Shown here: in pieces, positions 24,401 to 37,145 of the stretch
Layout: every line of letters starts with the position of its first letter
Numbering within the stretch: the first letter of the stretch is position 1
Assembly: GCF_021018805.1 (NCBI RefSeq)
Contig: NC_086248.1
Coordinates: 50,473,485-50,537,484, forward strand
Source: Prinia subflava
Lineage: Eukaryota; Chordata; Aves; Passeriformes; Cisticolidae
DNA length: 64,000 nucleotides
Direction of reading: 5' to 3'
Program-made: the position numbers and the translations under genes
The notes under the pieces: model-generated
The model's database searches: none
What the model saw: only the letters and a program-made list of their open reading frames with translations
What the model was told of the DNA's origin: nothing

Positions 24401-27400
24401 GTCATGTTCCTACTCCAGAGTTCATGAATGAGCTTGACTTTACGTGCTGGTGCAGTGACACCAGGGCAGAAGTTGAAGGCTATCAGTGGGAAGGGTGTGT
24501 GTACAGGATATCAGAGTGCTCTGTGCTGTGGGCTTGAAGCTACTAGATTGAGAGGATTTCATTGGGATAGTCCTCAGGAGCATACTACTGGCACTGGGGC
24601 TGTAATTCCCGGTTGCAATTAGTAGCCTGAATCCATCCTTCTGCGTTCATCTTTACCCACTGCTCTTGGCTCACCTGTATTTGCCATCCTTAGTCCAGTG
24701 TTCTTGTTAGATTGCTGACAATGGTCATTCCACATCCATTTTCAATGGTGAGGGACTAGATTTTCCAGAAGTATTTTCAGTCAGAACAAGGATTTTGTAC
24801 CCTTATTAGCTGTATGCCATTGACAGAGGTAAATTTATCCCTAAGGGACTAAGATGAGACACATTATCCATTTCTGAGCTTCACAATGATTGACTGCAGC
24901 CCCAATTAGGCCAAAGCATTCAGATGTATTTAGTGTACAGTCTTCAAGGGCAGCCTGAAATATTTTGCACTCTTAATTCTATTGAGTATATGGTTTATGG
25001 TTTAATTTCTTTAATGCAGTACTATCCTTCTGTCACAGAAAGGCAAATATTTTTCAGAATGACTTTATGTAGTGGTTAAATCTACCCCAGACATTTCATT
25101 TTGAAATGACCTTGTTTATGCTGGGTGGGAAAAAAACCATTTATTATGTGTTTGTTCAACTGCAGCTGCGTGTTCAGCATAATCGGAGTCTGGACCTCTG
25201 CCTCCAAAGATTATTAAAGTTTTGATTTGAAGTCAGTGAAAATCTTAAAATGCTTAAAATGTTAAAATATTAAAATATTATTAAATTCAGCATAAAATTA
25301 GTCCTGTTGAAAAAAGAAGTCTCATCTCACAAGAAACATGCAGATAATTCTCCTACCTACATTTTGGTAAACTAAATATTGTAGAAATCAACTTAGAACT
25401 TGGAAAGAAATGCCTGAATGAAATAAACATACAAGAAAAATATTGTATTTAAATAAACAAACAAAAAAGTAATTAAATATTTTAAGGGCATTGCTGAGTT
25501 TTTTGAGCATCAGATGTGAATGTGATTAATGCTCTGAAATAATTATACATAAGGTACACAATTGAGGACATGCATCTCTTTGGCTTTTATATTTTATTTT
25601 TATGGATGTAACTGAGTCTTTTCTATCAAACTTCTGTTTATGACCTACTGGACATATTTTCTGCTGATTTAGGGTCACTGGTGTGGTCACTATGGCAGTT
25701 TGATTTTAGCAAGTTTTAAACAGGCATTGCCAGTCTGAAGGTGAACTCTAAGGCTTATAATTTAGAGTTATCAAATTTACTCTGTATTATACCATGAAGG
25801 AAAACAAGACATTGCCTCAAACCATGACATTCAGATGGAGTCTTCAGAAACACCAAGAAGTGGAATTTGGCAATCTGGTATGGGGTTTTAATTTTGCCTG
25901 GTTTAATCAAAAGGTCACTTTGCAAAGTTTAAATCTGAATTCACAGTCTTATTTCAAGAAGGATTTTCAGACTCAGGAGCTTAAGAAAAAAATATATTGC
26001 AGGCCAAAAGATATTCTTTCAGTTTGCAAATAATTTTACAGTCCCAGGACATTTCTGGGGGCACAAATATAAACGATTTTCATTTTATCAAATTCAAAAC
26101 TACAGTTGTTCAGGAATATTTGCTTCCCAATTGAAAGAAAGGAAGAAGAATTACTTCTGCCAGGTGAAAGGCAGGCATCAACATAAATAACATAGATTCA
26201 AATCCTGTGATTTAAGAGAAGGAAACAACTAGGTATAAACCAACATAAAATAACTGTAAACTATTTCTTACATTGAACCTTGCCTCCCAGCAATGTTTTC
26301 AGACATCTATATATAATAAGGTATTTCTTTGTCTTGTTGTGAAAAAGTCAGTGTCAATATTCAAAAACATTATGATCTGTATTTATGACCTCATAAAGAC
26401 AAACTCACAACATATTAGTACTGTTCCTGATTGTATTTTTTAAGATGAACTTATGGAGCAATGATTCCTACTGAGTGCATGCACTGTAGTCAGATGTCAA
26501 TGTTCACTTTGCCACTGATAAAAGAGCAAAGAGAATTTCTGATCAATGCCTTGCAGCCCTCTTTTAGCTGTCTGCTGGTACACGGCCTCTGGCATTTATC
26601 AGCTTTTCAAACAGCCTTTATTGCTTACCCATCTGACCACCTTGCCTAACTGATTTTGAAGAGCTAATGATATCTGTCAGACCTTACAGGTCTGTATTCC
26701 TGAAAAGCAAAGAAGATTATTTTCTGAAGGAACACATTGATGAGCTAGTTTGTAAATTATTTTATTATCTCCTTCCTGAGCAACCCAGTCATTAAATGAT
26801 ATTGTATGCTCAATTTTTTTCTGTAATGGCCTTCCTGCTGTTTCAGGCTCTAGACTCTAGAGCCTCAGATGCTGTAACAATATTCCTTCCACAGTGTTGA
26901 TAAACACACCAGCTAGCTCATTATGACCCATCATTCAATCCCTGATGCTTATACTTAAACTTTTCTGTTCCTGGTGCCGGGAGTTATGTGCAAAGCTGGT
27001 CATCACTGACTTCTTTTTGCTAGCTATGTTGTCTGACACATCCATATCAACAAGAAATGGATGTACACCGACTGAGGCAAAATGGTTGTGCTAAAGGACA
27101 TTTGCACCCTCTGGAGCATTAGGCTTCAAGAGACGACTTCCAGGCAGTACATGAAATATTCATTTGTTCTTGAGTTGTCATTTTTCTATGTCCCTTTATA
27201 TATTGCTGTGCTGAAGCACTGAGTGTACTACTCTGTATTTTATCTCTTTGTATTTTATCTAATATAATCACTATATTTTGAGTTAAAATATTAGCTTCTC
27301 TAGCCCTTTCCTTTGATCAGTTGATTTGTGGACATTAGAAACTCATTAAACATTCACATCCCATGCTGATGGGTGTAGTCTACACAATCAAACAGCTAGT

Positions 27401-28639
27401 TTATTGGAAATGTGTATAAGGTATAACATAAAACATATTTAGATAGCAATTGAGTGTAAATATTTCATAACAGAAAACAAGTGCCAAGTCTCACTGCTTG
27501 CATCCAAAGAACTGACTGCATTTGTCAAATTAATGTCTCTTTAACAGAACATAAACAATTTAAAAATACAATCAACTTAATGCAGTCCTCCCACATAACT
27601 CTCAGTTTACATATCTATGAAAATTTACCCTGTTATTAAGTCAGATTACTGACTTCACAGACAATAAAATGCATATATTTAGGAACTTGGCATATAAGAA
27701 TAGATTTTAAATTATCTCTTAGGTTAACAAAGGTAAACCTGTATTTTTGAGGGCTTTTTTTTTCTTCTGAAATATGAAAACCAAAACATTTTCTAAAGAA
27801 GGCCCACAAAGGATACAGAAAATCCATATTCCAGCCAAATTATAATTACCTTAAATGAGTGTCTTTTTATTTGACATTGAGAGAACATTTTAACTTGTGA
27901 AATAAGGGCATTACAAATATATATTATTACATTCTTGCATATCAGAGCAATCTAAAGTCATACTGCAACTCTCAGCATGATTGCTTTGAAGAAGATACAT
28001 TATTTCAGTTAATGCAGTTTACTATAAGTGTGCTTATAATTGTTCCTGAAGGAGTTAAACAAGTAGCTAATAAAATAAAATCCAAAATATAAACACTTTA
28101 CAGTTATATTTTAATTTAGATAATTTATGAGGGACAATCACTGTATTAGCAATTTACTCAGTAAAAATATGTAAAGGGTTTAGGTATATATGCTCTATAG
28201 AGAGAAAATAAACACTAACAATAGCATTAATAATTATATTGTCATTGTTGAATATCCAACATTCTTCCACATTATTTGTTGCCTAGCTTTTAATGCAAAA
28301 AATATTTTTAAATGTTACACCCTTCCCCCTTCAATGTATGTTCAATGTATTTCCATGTTAATAATAATTTTAACCTTCAAAACTCATGCCTCTGAAGCAT
28401 CTCTGGCAGCTTATTTTTTTGCTGTTTTTTTCTGTGTCCTGAATGCCAGGAATATGAAGAGGCAGCTGGGAGGGAGACCATACTGGTAACTTAACTGTTC
28501 TGAGAAATTCTGAACTAGAGTCATCAGTGGTATGAATACTACACACAGGAAATCATACTTCTCTTTATAACCTCAAGAAAATGCAAAATATTTCCTATAT
28601 ACAGATAAGAAATCTCTCTCTAGCATTAATTTGCACCTG
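21441..28639. other. Non-coding, no gene recognised
   Basis: A long stretch without a named repeat family. The 145-codon frame at 22981-23418 is the longest in the window, but it starts with TTG, is rich in Ile, Leu, Asn and Lys as expected from AT-rich DNA, and has no domain I recognise. A region of more balanced composition at 24.1-24.65 kb has several overlapping short frames and one acceptor-like site but no consistent frame. Confidence 0.55.
25243..25285. repeat. Short TTAAAAT tandem-like repeat
   Basis: Five imperfect copies of TTAAAAT or its variants at spacings of 7-9 bases. Low-complexity slippage repeat; no function inferred. Confidence 0.7.
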
Positions 28640-28666
28640 TCTGACCTAAAAAATCTTTAGGTCAGA
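28640..28666. repeat. Perfect hairpin, 11-bp stem, 5-nt loop
   Basis: TCTGACCTAAA at 28640-28650 pairs exactly with TTTAGGTCAGA at 28656-28666 around the loop AAATC. No gene, promoter or mobile-element terminus is evident alongside. Confidence 0.8.
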
Positions 28667-31600
28667 ATTTTCCAAGGATGCATGCATGTTTTAGCTCAAG
28701 ATTTTTAAGCTAATGTGTCCTTCTTCAGGATTTGTATATGCAAACCCTGTTAGGTTAGAGGAATTTACATATATTGTTATGATGGGCTGTACCTGAAGGT
28801 GTTAGTGCAAGCTATTGCTTGTGTGCAAAAGAGTCAAGTCTGAGAGTTTTTCAGAATTGATACTGAATAAGTTGGTTCCTTTACATTTCAATCTGATATT
28901 AAATGACTGGTGGCTTTTTTACAGCACTGGGGTTTCCTATTATTTTATTTATAACAAGGATAGTTCAACTGCTGCATAAACTTTTTATGTCATGGGTCAT
29001 TGGAAATACAGTATAGTTTCAGCATCCATGAACACAATACAATTTTACAATAAAAATGTGTAAATTAAAATTCACACACATCTGAAGATCTTGGTCTTCC
29101 AACAGGAACTTTTAGGAATTTAATTTCATATTAGCTACATTTATTAGGAAAACAAATTTTGAAAACCTCCTTTGGCCATAAATAAAACAAGAGTCTGGTC
29201 TGATTTTGTTTTGATTTGTTTTGGTTTTTGCTCTGGTTTATGCCCACTTAAATTTTTCATACGTAAAATTGATACATGAGCAAAACTTGAAAATACTGGC
29301 CAGTCTGTACTACAGAACACTGAAAATTCCTATGGAAATGTTACACAACTAGATCAGGTACTCTTTTTCCTGAGTTCTATTGCTTTTTTTCCTACAACTT
29401 TTTTCAAACCTAGTGTAATTCAAAAAAGGACAAAACCTGCACATCTAATACATCAGAGGTTTTGCATCCATTTCTTAAATCTCTTCAGATTCAAATTATA
29501 TCTCGGAACAGCTTAAGCCTGACTTATAGTGGCTGCTGCACATCTCTCTGTGTGAGAGAGCAGCAATGATAAATCACTTCTTGCAAAGAAAGTCACGCTC
29601 AGACAGTGAACACTGTGAGAGTCCAAACAGTGGTCAAAAGACAGCATGGCTCAGAATGATACTGCTCAGCAGTTCCAGGCTGTGTTCAGCAGTTAGAAAT
29701 GGTAATGAGAGGCACAGAGAGTGCCAAAGACTCTCTTTACTCACCCACCACAGAATAATATGCTATTGGTGACCTGGCACTACATAGTCAATCATGAAAT
29801 ACTTAAACATTAGATCTTGGTAGTACTATAAAAAGACTGTGCCCTATTAAAAAAGAAAAAATCACCAGTAATGAATAGGAAAAGCGTGATATCACTCACT
29901 ACAGCTGAATCCAGTTTGACATTGTAAAATATGATCACCACTGTTCAATTTCTGAAGCTGCCTACACTGGCCATATTGTCTGCTTTACTCAGCAGACTAG
30001 AATAGCCCTAATATTTTTAATAAACTAAGCTGAAATTAAAGAAGAGTATTAATTATATTAGTTAAGTCAATAAGCCGGTTGATTAATTAGATATTTATAA
30101 TATCAACTAGATATTGGTTTATGATTCTTTGAAAGAAATACATCTAAGCTGTGCTCTAGTATATACAAAAAGCTATGAAGACTGCAAACCATTTCAACAA
30201 ATAGACACAAAGAGGTTATTTTCTTTGGCTAGAATTTTCTGTCACTGCTGCCACTGATTTCAGGCTACTTGTGATAACAAGGATGCTCCTATGGCTGAGA
30301 CTCTATGAGGAACGTTCATCTTTTCTGCACCAGGCAGATCAACAGAAGTGTGTATCAGACTTCAGGTGACAGGAAGTCATCCACAACATACCCTGAGTTG
30401 TAGAACTGTTATAGTGTAAGAATGAATGAAGAAAATTTTGAAGATATTCATGCCACTGACATCTGAACATAGCCCTGTGGGTTAACTTGCATGTTTTCCC
30501 TGATTCTCTTCAAAATCAATGGAAAGTTGTTCACCTCTTTGAAAGGGTCACCTTAGAGATGTTCTATATTAGACCTCTCCCTTAAATTTTTTTCTTTATG
30601 AACATACTTCACTACACTGACTAATCAAAATGAGCAGAAGACTGACGGGCTGATTTAGATTCCTGAAGATATTTGCCACAACCCTTTTGGGTAGATGAGA
30701 TCTGACCTGGGCTGCGTTTCACCACAAGTGTCTTTTAGCCACTTCACAAAGGAGACCTTTTAGGCTTACTTTGTACATGACAGGGTAGCATCACTGAAAG
30801 TTTATAATGTCAGGAGTATGGCTTTACATGGTAGACATTCAAATACATTATCAGAAATACCTTTGACATATGTGTAAATTTTCTCTAATGAAAGATATTA
30901 GATAGTCAGAGACTTCACACTTTAATTTTAATGTTTTTCAATAGACCCTATGGTAATAACTGTCCTATTTTTGCATATTATTATATCAATGTCATGATTG
31001 TTATCGATGACAAAAATAATTTTTATTGTTGTACTTTTGTTGTAGCAACTTGTTTTGCTACTCTTCATTATGTCACTCTAATAAAGATTTTATGGCTGTT
31101 AAAACATTCCATGAAAATCCAAAGTCAGGTGAATCAGGTGATTCCCAAGAGGTTTTCTTTCTCTTTCATTATTCCAAAAGAAAAATGGGACAAAATTTGT
31201 TTTCTCATAATGCCTTCTGAAAATTCAAAAGCAAAAATTATCCTTTTCTATTTTTTTTTCTTACGTTGTCACTTTCATAGTGAAGAATTTGAACGACTTA
31301 AGTGTTCATGATATGCCACTAGGACTAATGGCTTCAGAATCCCTTCAGTTAGCAGTGTGCATCACCACTGAGGAAGACACATCAGTTTTAAAGCAAGGTA
31401 AACAAACAGGAAAATAAATTTATCTTACTAGCAAAAGATGTAAGCTTTTCACTTGTGAAAAATGTAATGTCAATAAAAAACCCAAACACCTGGGAATTTT
31501 GGCTAGAACACAGATTTTTAGCAAGTACAAGGTCAACACAACACTTAATTTTTTCATTTTCTATAGGTCAGATTTTTTTTTTTCAGACTGTTCTGAGGCA

Positions 31601-33413
31601 GCTAAGAGATGCCTCTTTGCTCTCCATTCTTGACCTGGTTTTGTTTTGAACACTTCTCGCTACAAAATGCTGTTCTTGTCTGTATTCACAGTATCCCCTA
31701 TTTTCATGAATGAATGTCTGTAAGAAAGATTTTTGAGATGCTGATCTGGCTTACTGGTAAGATTTCCTTTGAAACCTTAATTCTTGACTGCAACACAGAA
31801 GAGTTTTCATATTGAAAGCAAACTCTTTTTTACAGGTTTTGATAGTTTAAAATGTACATTTAGTTTTTCTTTAATAACTGCAACTCATTGCTTTTTAAAT
31901 AACTGCTACCTTGTTCAACACCAGTTTGTTTAATACTATGTAGAAACAACCTTTTTTCTTAGAGTTCTGCATATTTTCCTTAAGGAAAAAATTTAGTTCT
32001 GTTACTTGTGCTTTCTTACTCATACTATAAATAAAATATGGATTCCCATTATATAAGGGAAAAGAGACAAGTTTTCATCAATTATGGGATTTTGATGAAT
32101 GTGAAACAATTTTACATTATTTTATAAAAAGACAAAATACACAGGAAAATTCAAGGAATTATAAAAATAGCTGTGTTATTTTAGAACAAGTGTTATTTTT
32201 ATTAAATATTTCAATCTTACAAAGTTTATGAACTACATAATTCTAAAATATTCCCTAATAACTCATAATTTGGACAGTACCTGCTTTGTGTGGCTTCAAT
32301 TAAAGCAGCAATTTGATATGTGTTCTAGAAGACAGATAGTTCCTGACTGAGTGAAATCCAATCCAGGTGTGTGTCCCTTTTCATGTCTCAGCATAGGGTT
32401 TTATTAATTTTTTACAACTTTAGCTTCCCATTTTCTACACAACAAGAAACTTTACTTGGTTTTCAAATCACTTCATAATTTTAAAAGATTATTAAAAATT
32501 TCATGATACAACCTCAAAGCGCCTTTCTTTTTCTCCAGAAAGACGACCATAAGGCATTTAGAAATAAACTGTACTGGCATCATGACAATCTGATTTCCAA
32601 GCTTAAGATCTGACTCTAATGGTCAGTTCTTCACAGAGTCTTATTGGATTCAGGTCATTGAAACATTGTCAGAGAAGTGTATTTGCTTTGATACAAAATT
32701 GGTGTCATGCTGAGGAGAACAGAGGCACTTAATTCTGAGATTCTCAAGCTACATATAAGACAATGTAAGATATTTCTTAGTTTTAACACAGTATTTGAGC
32801 ACTCCTGGTAAAGGTAATAAGACTGTCTGAAGAGGAGAATTACTGTGCTTAAGCAAACACCTTTCACCAGTAAGTTAATTAAATGCTAGTGTTTAAAAGT
32901 GAGATCTGCAAATGAATGTGAAAATAATGTCAGTGCTTAGTGCAACCTTTTTAGACAGTTTATTTTATACATTAGCTGAAGAGACATGAATGACTTGGTC
33001 AACTGGTAGCCAGAGCTGGACCATCTCTAATCAGCACTACCAAATTCATGGTAATTACCCCGCTTTCTGTAAACTCAGATACTTGTAGTGGAACTGTTAA
33101 ATCTCAGTCCAGCTTCTGCTTTGCACACATTTAGGAAGCAGGAACATTTGGTGATTATATGCTAACATACATTCCTTGGGTTTTTTTCTCATTACTTACA
33201 ACTTTACATAGCTGGCTCAATAAACTGAAAGAAAAGTCTAAACAAATACATAATAATGAACAATATAGGAAAAAAAAACAATTAATAGGAGGACATTTTC
33301 TTTTTGTTTTCATAGCAGCAAAATTATTCATTTACCTTGACCTCTGTTAAATCTTTGACATACTCCCATCCTTGTCTCTAAATAGGAGAGATATGGATTT
33401 GATGAATAGACTG
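28667..33413. other. Non-coding, no gene recognised
   Basis: AT-rich sequence. The longest frame, 30931-31311 (126 codons), is Ile/Phe/Asn/Lys rich with no recognisable domain; a second frame overlaps it. I see no repeat family, exon or RNA gene. Confidence 0.55.
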
Positions 33414-33418
33414 GTAGC

Positions 33419-34255
33419 TGAGACTTACAAAAGTCCTTCTCTGAGTAAAGAGGAAAGAGGCAGAGTGAACTGTGAAGAGTCACTGCATGAGACGCAAGTT
33501 AGTGAAGAGAGAAAGTCCTAAGTGGGAAAAGGATTGAGGAGTTGCCATTTTAGGCTGGACTTCTCTTATAGCCATGGTAATGAACTGTAATATATTAAAA
33601 TATCCCTCTTAGCTATGGAAAAAATATGCATTTTGGGGAGATGATCATTCAGATTTGTGGGTTTGAGCAAAGGTATCTGTGATTGGCTGAGTAAATATTG
33701 AACTAGTAGCTGTGATCGTGTGATCCCATGAGATGCCTGAACGGAGAGAGAGGAGATGAGAAGCCCTCTGCACCAGTGAAGAAGGGAAAAGAGGTCTCTG
33801 TTCATGAAATGAAGAAAACCCTTTGCCTTTGGAGTTGCTTATCTTTAAAATGACACCCCAAAGTGTCCATGACCCATATGCAGCTGGCAGGAAACAGTTA
33901 ATGGGAGGGGAGTTCACAGTTTGCAGAGATTTTTCCGAGGAGCTGCAGATTTGTGACATGGGAGCCACCAGAGGACTGTTTCTTGTGGCGATGTTGCCAT
34001 GGAAGTTCTAAGAGAGACTCCTCTCTCAAAGAACTGATGAGAGATTATTTTTAAATGGTGAAATGGACTGAAAAACACAGGTTTTGTCTCCTTATGTTGT
34101 TAGTGGGAAAATGAACAGTTTGTGGGGAGGGAGAGGAGTGCTTTGAAAGTTTCATTTTAATTCTCATTTTCTTCTTCTAGTGTTTGTTAATAAAATCTAT
34201 CTTTGTACCTTTTAAGTTTGGGCCTGCTTTGCCTTTGTCCTGATTCTCTCTCACA
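33419..34255 (+). mobile_element. Older solo LTR of an avian endogenous retrovirus
   Basis: An LTR-like unit of about 837 bp. It ends TCTCTCACA and starts TGAGA, so the ends keep TG...CA with imperfect terminal inverted repeats (4 of 5 bases). The flanks are GTAGC (33414-33418) and GTAGA (34256-34260), a 5-bp duplication with one mismatch. AATAAA lies at 34189-34194, about 60 bp before the 3' end, which gives a short U5 and the + orientation. The block from 'tgccattttaggctggactt' (33,543) resembles LTRs I associate with passerine genomes, from memory only. CpGs are few. No internal retroviral sequence follows. The 5' boundary is less certain than the 3' one. Confidence 0.7.
34189..34194 (+). 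promoter_or_regulatory. Poly(A) signal of the LTR
   Basis: AATAAA preceded by a C/T-rich stretch and located about 60 bases before the LTR's terminal CA, a normal place for the R-region polyadenylation signal. Confidence 0.65.
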
Positions 34256-34289
34256 GTAGAGTTCTGGTAAACACTCAAACACTGCACTA

Positions 34290-34500
34290 AATTTGGCAGA
34301 GACAAGCAAACATGAAGTCTACAAGGACCAGTACCTTTATTAATAACATAGACTTGTGGATTGGGAAGCAAGTCTGAAGACAACATCAGTCTGAGAGATG
34401 CAGTTGAGGATGCCATCCAGAGGGACCTTGACAGGCTTGAGGAGCTCAACAACATGATCATGAAATTCAACAAGGCCTAGTGCAAGGTCAGGTTAAGACT
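34290..34500 (+). mobile_element. CR1 LINE fragment, ORF2 3' part
   Basis: The clearest block is 34,408-34,485: 'gatgccatccagagggacct' followed by 'gacaggcttgaggag' and 'ttcaacaaggcctagtgcaa'. In frame this reads close to the conserved CR1 motif D-A-I-Q-R-D-L-D-R-L-E near the ORF2 C-terminus, then F-N-K-A, with a stop codon where CR1 has K in the K-C-K triplet. The preceding 110 bases fit the same ORF at lower similarity. It is truncated at both ends and lies within 40 bp of the solo LTR, but it is a separate element. Confidence 0.75.
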
Positions 34501-36540
34501 GAATAAAATATCATAAAATTGGTTTACTCTAATTACTGTATTATTTTTATAATCCAGTCCACCAATTCTCTTTATGAGACATAAGCTACCAAAAAAACCG
34601 CCAATTATTTAGACTATACCATACAATGAGCTTTTGGTGACTCAGTAAATTGATTGAGAATTTTAAAAAAAACCCAGCAATGGATAGGCATACTCATAGG
34701 CCAGTTCATAGGTCTATCAATAAGTAAGAAGTCACAGTTCTTGTGCTAAATGTACCATAGAGGCTTTTCAGAGACACCTGCCTGCTTCAAAAGATATACA
34801 TATGGATGGATGTAAATTTTGTATGCAGTACATACATATGTAGTATGGTATGAAACCCATAACACTTAAAAAAGTATCACTGAGTGTATACATGCAAGAC
34901 TCTGAAGCAGGAAATCTTCTACCCCATTACAGCTGTGGCAAGAAATTTCAGGCAAAAGATAAATTCAAAGATAACTCAAACATAAATATTCATGTACACT
35001 AACAGGAATGTTTGAGTGTAGATAAATAAATATGTACACTTAATTAGCTTAGTTCATCACCCTCTGATACTACTCAGAAAAAAATTCTATAACTAGCTGT
35101 CAAGAAGTTATTCTGGCAAATATTCAGACACTTACTATACTTTGGAAACTTTACTGAAATATGTATTTTCTTTTATTGTTGAAACATAATCAGGATTGAC
35201 AAGTCATAGTTGTATTTTACTCTGCAGAGATGATATGTATCCGCCTAGATTTTGATTGCACTTTAAGTCTGACTTGGGACTGTTCTAAGCTGGTGATATT
35301 TCATACCTGGTGAGTAGATAGTGTCCAGAAGAATGAATATGATCCTTTCTGTATTTTCTCCACCTGCTGCTTCAGGTGGTCTAGATCAAGGAATAGATAC
35401 TGGATCACCCCTCACACTGGTGCTGCATTCCTGAAAAAAATGGTATTTGTCACACAAAAGTTTCAACAGCTACCAGCTAAGATTTTTTTAAGACAAATTT
35501 TATATTAGATAGCCATGGATTGAATCTGTTACAGAAGTATTGCTTGGTAGAGAGGCAGCCTCCTCTTTCTTCCTCTCCTTGTGCAGGGATATTTTGTTTC
35601 TTGCCTGTAAAGCAGCTGGTGTTCAGCACACAGGGTGAAGAGAGACGAGGCAATTGTTGGAAGTGGAATAGGGTTTTGAATGTCCTGAAGGTAAGAGAGG
35701 AATTGAACAGAGCACTTCCATCCTGTGTCTGACTACTTTAAAGAAAACAGCAGCACCATTTCAGGACTGACTCCATCTGCCTTTGTACATGACTCTTCTT
35801 TTGTGTCAGGCATGCTGCAGATAATGCCTCACAACTTGATGTGTTTGCTTATGCTCAGGTATTGAAGCTGCCTGCCCAGACAAATCTCATGCTGACAGGC
35901 AAATGCCTCAGGAGCTTTAAGTGGGTTAGGGAGAAGGTGACTGCAAATGACTGTGTTTTCCAGGTAGATTTTTTTTTTGTACCTAGTCACCATAATTTCA
36001 TCAAAATTTTATTTTAAGCATGAACGAAGGTGCCCTGAATCTCACTTCTCATTTGTCTTAAGGTATGTCCTTGTGCTTTTCCATATACCTGGCTATTCAC
36101 TTGAGCTTGTCATCTCAGCTCCTGCCTATGTGTTGTCTGGTTCCAAATAAATCAAGGCACAAAATTCTTACCTTGGCAATGACACAGATTTTTTGTTTGT
36201 TTGTTTGGGACAACTTAATGTTAAATAAAGTTAAGGTGACATTTTATTGCTAATCATGGGATACATAATTCAGCTTATAATATTTTATTGAATTTGTATT
36301 TTCTTAGTTCAGGAACTATATTCTTACTCTGAGATAAATACAGTTAGGCTGTGGGATCTACCACAGGCAAGGAAATGATTGCCTCATTTTGATAACAAGA
36401 CACAAATTAGGTTTTGTTTTCAACCACCAATTAATTTGCCGAAAGAGAGATCAACTCATTCCTACCCTTTGTCTCTCTTCTCTCCACATGCAAACAAAAG
36501 ATAAACAAAATGACTCCTGCACAATGATAAATGAAAGGTT
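34501..36540. other. Non-coding, no gene recognised
   Basis: AT-rich sequence with only a small TTTG repeat at 36189-36208. No exon, RNA gene or repeat family recognised. Confidence 0.55.
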
Positions 36541-37145
36541 GCTAATCTTGATGCCCAACCTTTGTGAATAAGACCTGTGCTGGCTGTGCTGGGTGAGCCC
36601 AGGGCATGGGGCTGCTCTTTGCTGGTGGCATCAGCCCCCACAGAGCCAGCTGGGTTACAGCTATGGGGCTGCCATGTGGGAAAAAGACAGTGCAAAGAAA
36701 AAAAACAAAAGGGGAGCTGAACAAATTTCCCCTGATGAGGGGAGACAAATGGTGGGGAGACAGATGGAGATGGTGCTGAGGGCAATCTTGCCCTTGGTAT
36801 GTTGCAGCTGTGTTAATTATCCAAGAGTGGGAACAGCCTTGCCCTCCCAGCTCTGGGTGTGATAAAGAGTGAGTGAGGTGGGAGGGACTCACTTGGAGTC
36901 TGCTGGCCGTGCTGTGAGGAGGAAAAGATAGGAGGGTGTGCAAGGGATAGAAAGGAGCAGGCCAGAACAGCAGAAGGAAACAAAGGAAGGAGAGAAAGAG
37001 CCAGAACTGTGTGGAGCTGCCCTTGGGATTGCAACAGAGAAAAGGTAGGAAGGACTTTTAGATAACAAGGTGCTGATGCTTGAAGCCTTCTGATGTTTTC
37101 CTGAAGTGCTCTGAGTGTAGTGGCTGTCTCAACAACCACACCCTG
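36541..37145. other. GC-richer, purine-biased segment of unknown origin
   Basis: From about 36,570 the composition shifts to clearly higher G content, with a G/A-rich stretch at 36,700-37,045. Long frames are open on both strands (for example 36542-36943 on the minus strand, 133 codons, and 36813-37139, 108 codons), but they overlap each other and encode Ser/Pro/His/Leu-rich sequence typical of C/T-rich DNA, with no known domain. A donor-like AAAAG/GTAGGA lies near 37,043. CpG is scarce, so it is not a CpG island. It could be a diverged LTR, an untranslated exon, or a local composition change; I cannot decide. Confidence 0.4.

Noticed and set aside
36542..36943. 133-codon minus-strand Ser/Pro/His-rich frame
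   Set aside because: Another long frame overlaps it, and the residue bias is what C/T-rich DNA gives. No domain and no ordered splice sites.
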